Origin: CAUZIZ01 sp047514575 | Lineage (GTDB): Bacteria; Acidobacteriota; UBA6911; RPQK01; JAJDTT01 | DNA: 8,758 bases | Reading direction: 5' to 3' | Assembly (NCBI GenBank): GCA_047514575.1 | Contig: JAKZYH010000524.1 | Span: 1 to 8,758 of the forward strand | Shown: piece by piece, positions 5,911 through 8,758 of the stretch | Layout: every line of letters begins with the position of its first letter | Numbering within the stretch: the first letter of the stretch is position 1 | Translations under genes and position numbers: made by a program | The notes under the pieces: model-generated | The model's database searches: none | What the model saw: only the letters and a program-made list of their open reading frames with translations | Told to the model about the DNA's origin: nothing

Positions 5911-6970
5911 GTGGCAGGTTCTGACAAGACTGAGAAACCTACTCCGAAGAAAGAGCGAGACGCCCGTAAAGAGGGAAAGGTACCCCGCAGCAAGGACCTT
6001 CTCCGCAGCCCTGGTCTACCTGGGGATGCTGGGCCTTCTGGCGTTGCTGGGACCGCATACGGTCCAAGCCTTCCAACGTCCGTTTTTTCACTTTTGGCGG
6101 AGTTTCCTGGGGCGTGAGATCACCGTCCCGGTAGTCTCGCAGCTCATGCTGGATCTGGCCTGGAATGTCATTGTCCTGGCCACCATCCCACTGCTTCTCA
6201 CCATGGCTCTCTCGCTTGGTGGGTCTATCCTGCAGGGCGGAATCGTCGTCTCGGCCAAGGCATTCCGTTTCAAACCAGAGTCCTTCAGTCCTGCGAGTAA
6301 CCTGAAGCGCATCTTTGCCACTCATGGCTTGATGAAGCTGGGTAAGGCATTGGCAATGGTACTGGCCGTAGGCTTTCTGGCGGGTGGCGTTCTCTACCAG
6401 GAAATTGAGGTATTGCAGAGGACCGCTGGAATGGAATCGCGTCAGATTCTCGGTGTTTTTGGTTCCATCGTCTTCCGCATTGCCCTCAGGATCGGCATTT
6501 TTCTAGCCGCTCTCGCGCTGGCCGACTATATCTTTCAGCGATACCGCCATGCTCAGGATCTCAAGCAGTCCCGGGAAGAGGTCAAGAGAGATTTCAAAGA
6601 GATGGAGGGGCAGCCTCTGGTCAAGAGTCGCATCAGGAGGATGCAGCGAGAGTTGGCACAGCAGCGGACGGCGCAGGCTGTTGAGTCGGCGGATGTGCTG
6701 ATTACGAACCCGACCGAGTACGCCGTCGCTCTGAAGTATGAGATCGACGAGATGTCGGCTCCGAGGCTAGTGGCGAAGGGTAGGGGATTTCTGGCTCGAA
6801 GGATCAAGGAGATTGCACGTCAACATGACGTTCCTACCGTCGAAAATGTGGCACTTGCCCAGGCACTCTACCAATCCGTAGAAGTCGACTCGGAGATTCC
6901 TGAAGCTCTGTATAAGGCGGTTGCAGAGGTGCTGGCCTATGTCTTCAGGCTGAAGGATCGCCCGTTTTGA
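5911..6970 (+). pseudogene. flhB: FlhB, export substrate-specificity switch protein, frameshifted (one extra base near 6001)
   Basis: FlhB is the membrane protein of the flagellar export gate that switches export from hook to filament substrates. The conserved cytoplasmic N-terminus (DKTEKPTPKKERDARKEGKV, then PRSKDL) is read from the GTG at 5911 in frame 1. The rest, from SAALVYLGMLGL onward, is in frame 2. Skipping one base at about 6001 joins them as PRSKDL-SAALVYL and gives 352 residues, normal FlhB length. The membrane domain (about 31-215) has four hydrophobic segments. The cytoplasmic domain contains ADVLITNPTEYAVALKYE, with autocleavage site N266-P267, then APRLVAKG, VPTVENVALAQALY and IPEALYKAVAEVLAYVFRL. 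The usual NPTH His is Glu269. The strong conservation downstream means the shift is recent, a sequencing error, or bypassed. A frame-2 gene model reaching into the upstream element is possible but would replace the conserved N-terminus. Confidence 0.85.
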
Positions 6971-6975
6971 AGGAA

Positions 6976-7041
6976 GACCCATAGGTCGCCCAGGGGCTGT
7001 ATCGTCCGTCCTGACAGCGTTACACCCCATTGTCAGCAGCC
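6976..7041 (+). other. Hairpin-forming stretch after flhB
   Basis: GACC/GGTC (6976-6987) forms a small hairpin. CTGACA (7011-7016) pairs with TGTCAG (7031-7036) across a 14-nt loop, and GGCTG (6995-6999) pairs with CAGCC (7037-7041) below an 11-nt bulge. There is no downstream T run, so an intrinsic terminator is not supported. The rest of the 245-nt flhB-flhA spacer encodes no recognisable protein. Confidence 0.3.
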
Positions 7042-7160
7042 ACCCTAAGAGCAAGATGTCGCCTAGAGCGAACGAATAGGATTGTGTCCGCGCCTGATAT
7101 TTCCTCTTTCGAGAGTGCTCTGTGACCGGTCTTCCGGAGAGTTTCGATTGCAGGCGGTTT

Positions 7161-7176
7161 TGGCACTCAGATTGCT
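7161..7176 (+). promoter_or_regulatory. Sigma-54 (-24/-12) promoter upstream of flhA
   Basis: TGGCACTCAGATTGCT matches TGGCACGN4TTGCW at every fixed position except the seventh (G to T). The GG and GC cores are correctly spaced, and the predicted start point is near 7187, 29 nt before the flhA ATG. This indicates RpoN-dependent transcription of flhA (and any genes beyond), independent of the fliL-flhB run. No enhancer-binding site could be assigned by eye. Confidence 0.78.
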
Positions 7177-7215
7177 TCATCTTAGATTCAGTATTTAGAC
7201 CGAGTGGTTGGAGAG

Positions 7216-8758
7216 ATGGGCACACTAGCATCAAACACTATCTTCAATAAACAGATTGGTCGTCAGCTGATCAAAGCGAGAGCTGACTTACTGATGGCAG
7301 TAGCCGTCCTGGGCATGCTGGCGGTGATGGTCGTCCCCATGCCGTCGGCCGTACTGGATTTCCTGATCGCCCTGAACCTTGCTATCTCAGTTGTTATTCT
7401 CCTGGTATCGCTCTACGTGACGGAACCCATTGGTTTCTCAGTATTTCCTACCTTACTTCTTCTACTCACCCTGTACCGACTCTCTCTCAACGTGGCCAGC
7501 ACTCGGCTGATTCTGCTGCACGGAGGCGAGGGGAGTATGGCAGCAGGTCGGGTCATCGAATCCTTCGGCCAGTTCGTAGTGGGTGGCAGCTACGTAGTGG
7601 GAGTGGTGCTGTTCGTGGTGTTGATCGCCATTCAGTACATCGTGGTGAACCACGGCGCCGTCCGGATCTCGGAAGTCACGGCCCGATTTACCCTCGACGC
7701 TCTGCCGGGAAAACAGATGAGCATCGATGCGGATTTGAACTCGGGAATAATTGATGAGAATGAGGCACGCCAGAGAAGGAAGCAGATTTCAGGTGAAGCC
7801 GAGTTCTACGGCGCGATGGATGGAGCAGTACGGTTCACCCAGCGGGATGCCGTTGCCAGCATCGTGATTACCCTGATCAATATCGTCGCCGGTCTTGTCC
7901 TGGGGATGTCGCAGGGCATGCCTTTTGACCAAGCAATCGAAACCTATACGGTGCTCACCGTCGGAGACGGTCTGGTGTCGGCGATTCCGGCGCTCTTGAT
8001 TTCGGTCACCGCTGGAATCATGACGACCCGAGCCTCGTCTGAGGCCAATTTGGGTGAGCAGGTAGCGATCCAGCTGTTTAGCGACCCCAAGCCGGTGCTG
8101 CTGGGTGCGGTGATGTTGATCCTGATGGCCCTTACACCCGGACTTCCTTTTCTCACCTTTTTCCTTCTGGGTTCAGGAGCAGCGGTTGTGGGTTGGCGAG
8201 CCTATCGAAATCGGCAGTATGAAGCTGAACTGGTGGAGACCCCTCCCGAAGCGGAGCGGGCATCTCAAGAGGAAAAGATGGACGCGCTGATGCGTGTCGA
8301 TCCCCTGGGACTGGAGATCGGTTACCAATTGATTCAGTTGGTCGATGCCAAACAGGGAGCCGACTTTCTATCCCGGGTGAAATCGATCCGTCGACAGCTG
8401 GCCCTGGATCCCGGTGTCGTCGTTCCCGCGGTGCACATTACCGACAATTTACAGTTGAAGCCCAAGGAATATCGAATTCTTCTGAAGGGAGTTGCCATAG
8501 CGCGTGGGGAGATACGACCGGAAAGCCTGATGGCGATCGATCCCGGTGAGGCCAGCGGCGAAGTAGAAGGGATTCCCACGGTCGAGCCGACCTTTAACCT
8601 GCCTTCGCTTTGGATCAGGCCAGAAGAGAGAGAGAGAGCGCAGCTGGCTGGCCACACGGTGGTCGACAATACGACGGTTCTGGCTACTCATCTTACGGAA
8701 GTCATCAAGAGCAATATCCACGAGCTACTGGGACGGCAGGAGGTGAAGAGTCTTATCG
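7216..8758 (+). CDS. flhA: FlhA, flagellar type III export gate protein (3' end outside window)
   Basis: FlhA is the proton-driven core of the flagellar export gate; its cytoplasmic ring receives chaperone-substrate complexes. The frame is open from ATG 7216 to the window edge, 514 codons of an expected 690 or so. GGAG (7210-7213) lies very close to the ATG; a GTG at 7204 is an alternative, and a TAG at 7183-7185 closes the frame upstream. Residues 25-42 and 46-68 form the first two of about eight membrane helices. The FHIPEP signature loop contains R150, R157, D161 and LDALPGKQMSIDADLNSG (160-177), then GEAEFYGAMDGAVRFTQRDA. The segment VLTVGDGLVSAIPALLISVT is the typical GDGLVSQIPALL region. 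The linker (about 328-355) leads to the cytoplasmic domain, DALMRVDPLGLEIGYQLIQL. The visible end, HELLGRQEVKSL, is conserved. No defect is seen in the visible part. Confidence 0.97.
   Translation, partial: MGTLASNTIFNKQIGRQLIKARADLLMAVAVLGMLAVMVVPMPSAVLDFLIALNLAISVVILLVSLYVTEPIGFSVFPTLLLLLTLYRLSLNVASTRLILLHGGEGSMAAGRVIESFGQFVVGGSYVVGVVLFVVLIAIQYIVVNHGAVRISEVTARFTLDALPGKQMSIDADLNSGIIDENEARQRRKQISGEAEFYGAMDGAVRFTQRDAVASIVITLINIVAGLVLGMSQGMPFDQAIETYTVLTVGDGLVSAIPALLISVTAGIMTTRASSEANLGEQVAIQLFSDPKPVLLGAVMLILMALTPGLPFLTFFLLGSGAAVVGWRAYRNRQYEAELVETPPEAERASQEEKMDALMRVDPLGLEIGYQLIQLVDAKQGADFLSRVKSIRRQLALDPGVVVPAVHITDNLQLKPKEYRILLKGVAIARGEIRPESLMAIDPGEASGEVEGIPTVEPTFNLPSLWIRPEERERAQLAGHTVVDNTTVLATHLTEVIKSNIHELLGRQEVKSLI

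Noticed and set aside
5633..6970. A single 445-residue FlhB starting at a TTG inside the element
   Set aside because: The conserved FlhB N-terminus is in another frame from GTG 5911, so the long model is not ancestral. The TTG has no Shine-Dalgarno. If a fusion is made, ATG 5681 is the better start.
1..8758. CRISPR arrays, tRNA or rRNA genes, toxin-antitoxin or defence genes
   Set aside because: No regularly spaced direct repeats, tRNA-like cloverleaf or relevant protein motifs were found.

Overview
The window is a flagellar export/hook locus carried entirely on the + strand. Gene order is 'fliK (3' end) - flgD - flgE - fliL - fliN - fliO - fliP - fliQ - fliR - [about 303-bp inverted-repeat element] - flhB - flhA' (5' three quarters). 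The order resembles the large fla/che clusters of many bacteria, but flbD, motA, motB and fliM, which often sit between flgE and fliN, are absent here. Two -24/-12 (sigma-54) promoter candidates, a FliP signal peptide, moderate-to-high GC and classical Shine-Dalgarno sequences fit a flagellated diderm bacterium. The phylum cannot be fixed from the sequence alone.

Layout. 1-2028: hook-length control (FliK C-terminus), hook cap (FlgD, unusually short) and hook protein (FlgE). 2029-2396: a non-coding gap with small hairpins and a sigma-54-like promoter just before fliL. 2397-5605: a tight fliL-N-O-P-Q-R run with spacers of 12 nt or less and one GTGA overlap. It encodes a stator-associated protein, a switch/C-ring protein and the FliOPQR export gate. 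5603-5909: a MITE-like element with 31-bp terminal inverted repeats and a TA duplication, sitting exactly at the fliR/flhB junction. 5911-6970: flhB, in which the conserved N-terminus and the rest lie in different frames (one extra base near 6001) and the autocleavage motif reads NPTE instead of NPTH. 6971-7215: a spacer with a near-consensus sigma-54 promoter. 7216-end: flhA, open to the window edge.

Together the genes build the flagellar type III export gate (FliPQR pore, FlhB substrate switch, FlhA export motor, FliO assembly factor), part of the C-ring (FliN) and the hook (FlgD, FlgE, FliK). The most striking point is the combined fliR/flhB lesion. Precise removal of the element leaving one TA would give fliR-TAA followed at once by the GTG of flhB. 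The element also carries a strong Shine-Dalgarno and ATG whose frame runs out of the element into the downstream flhB frame, bypassing the frameshift.
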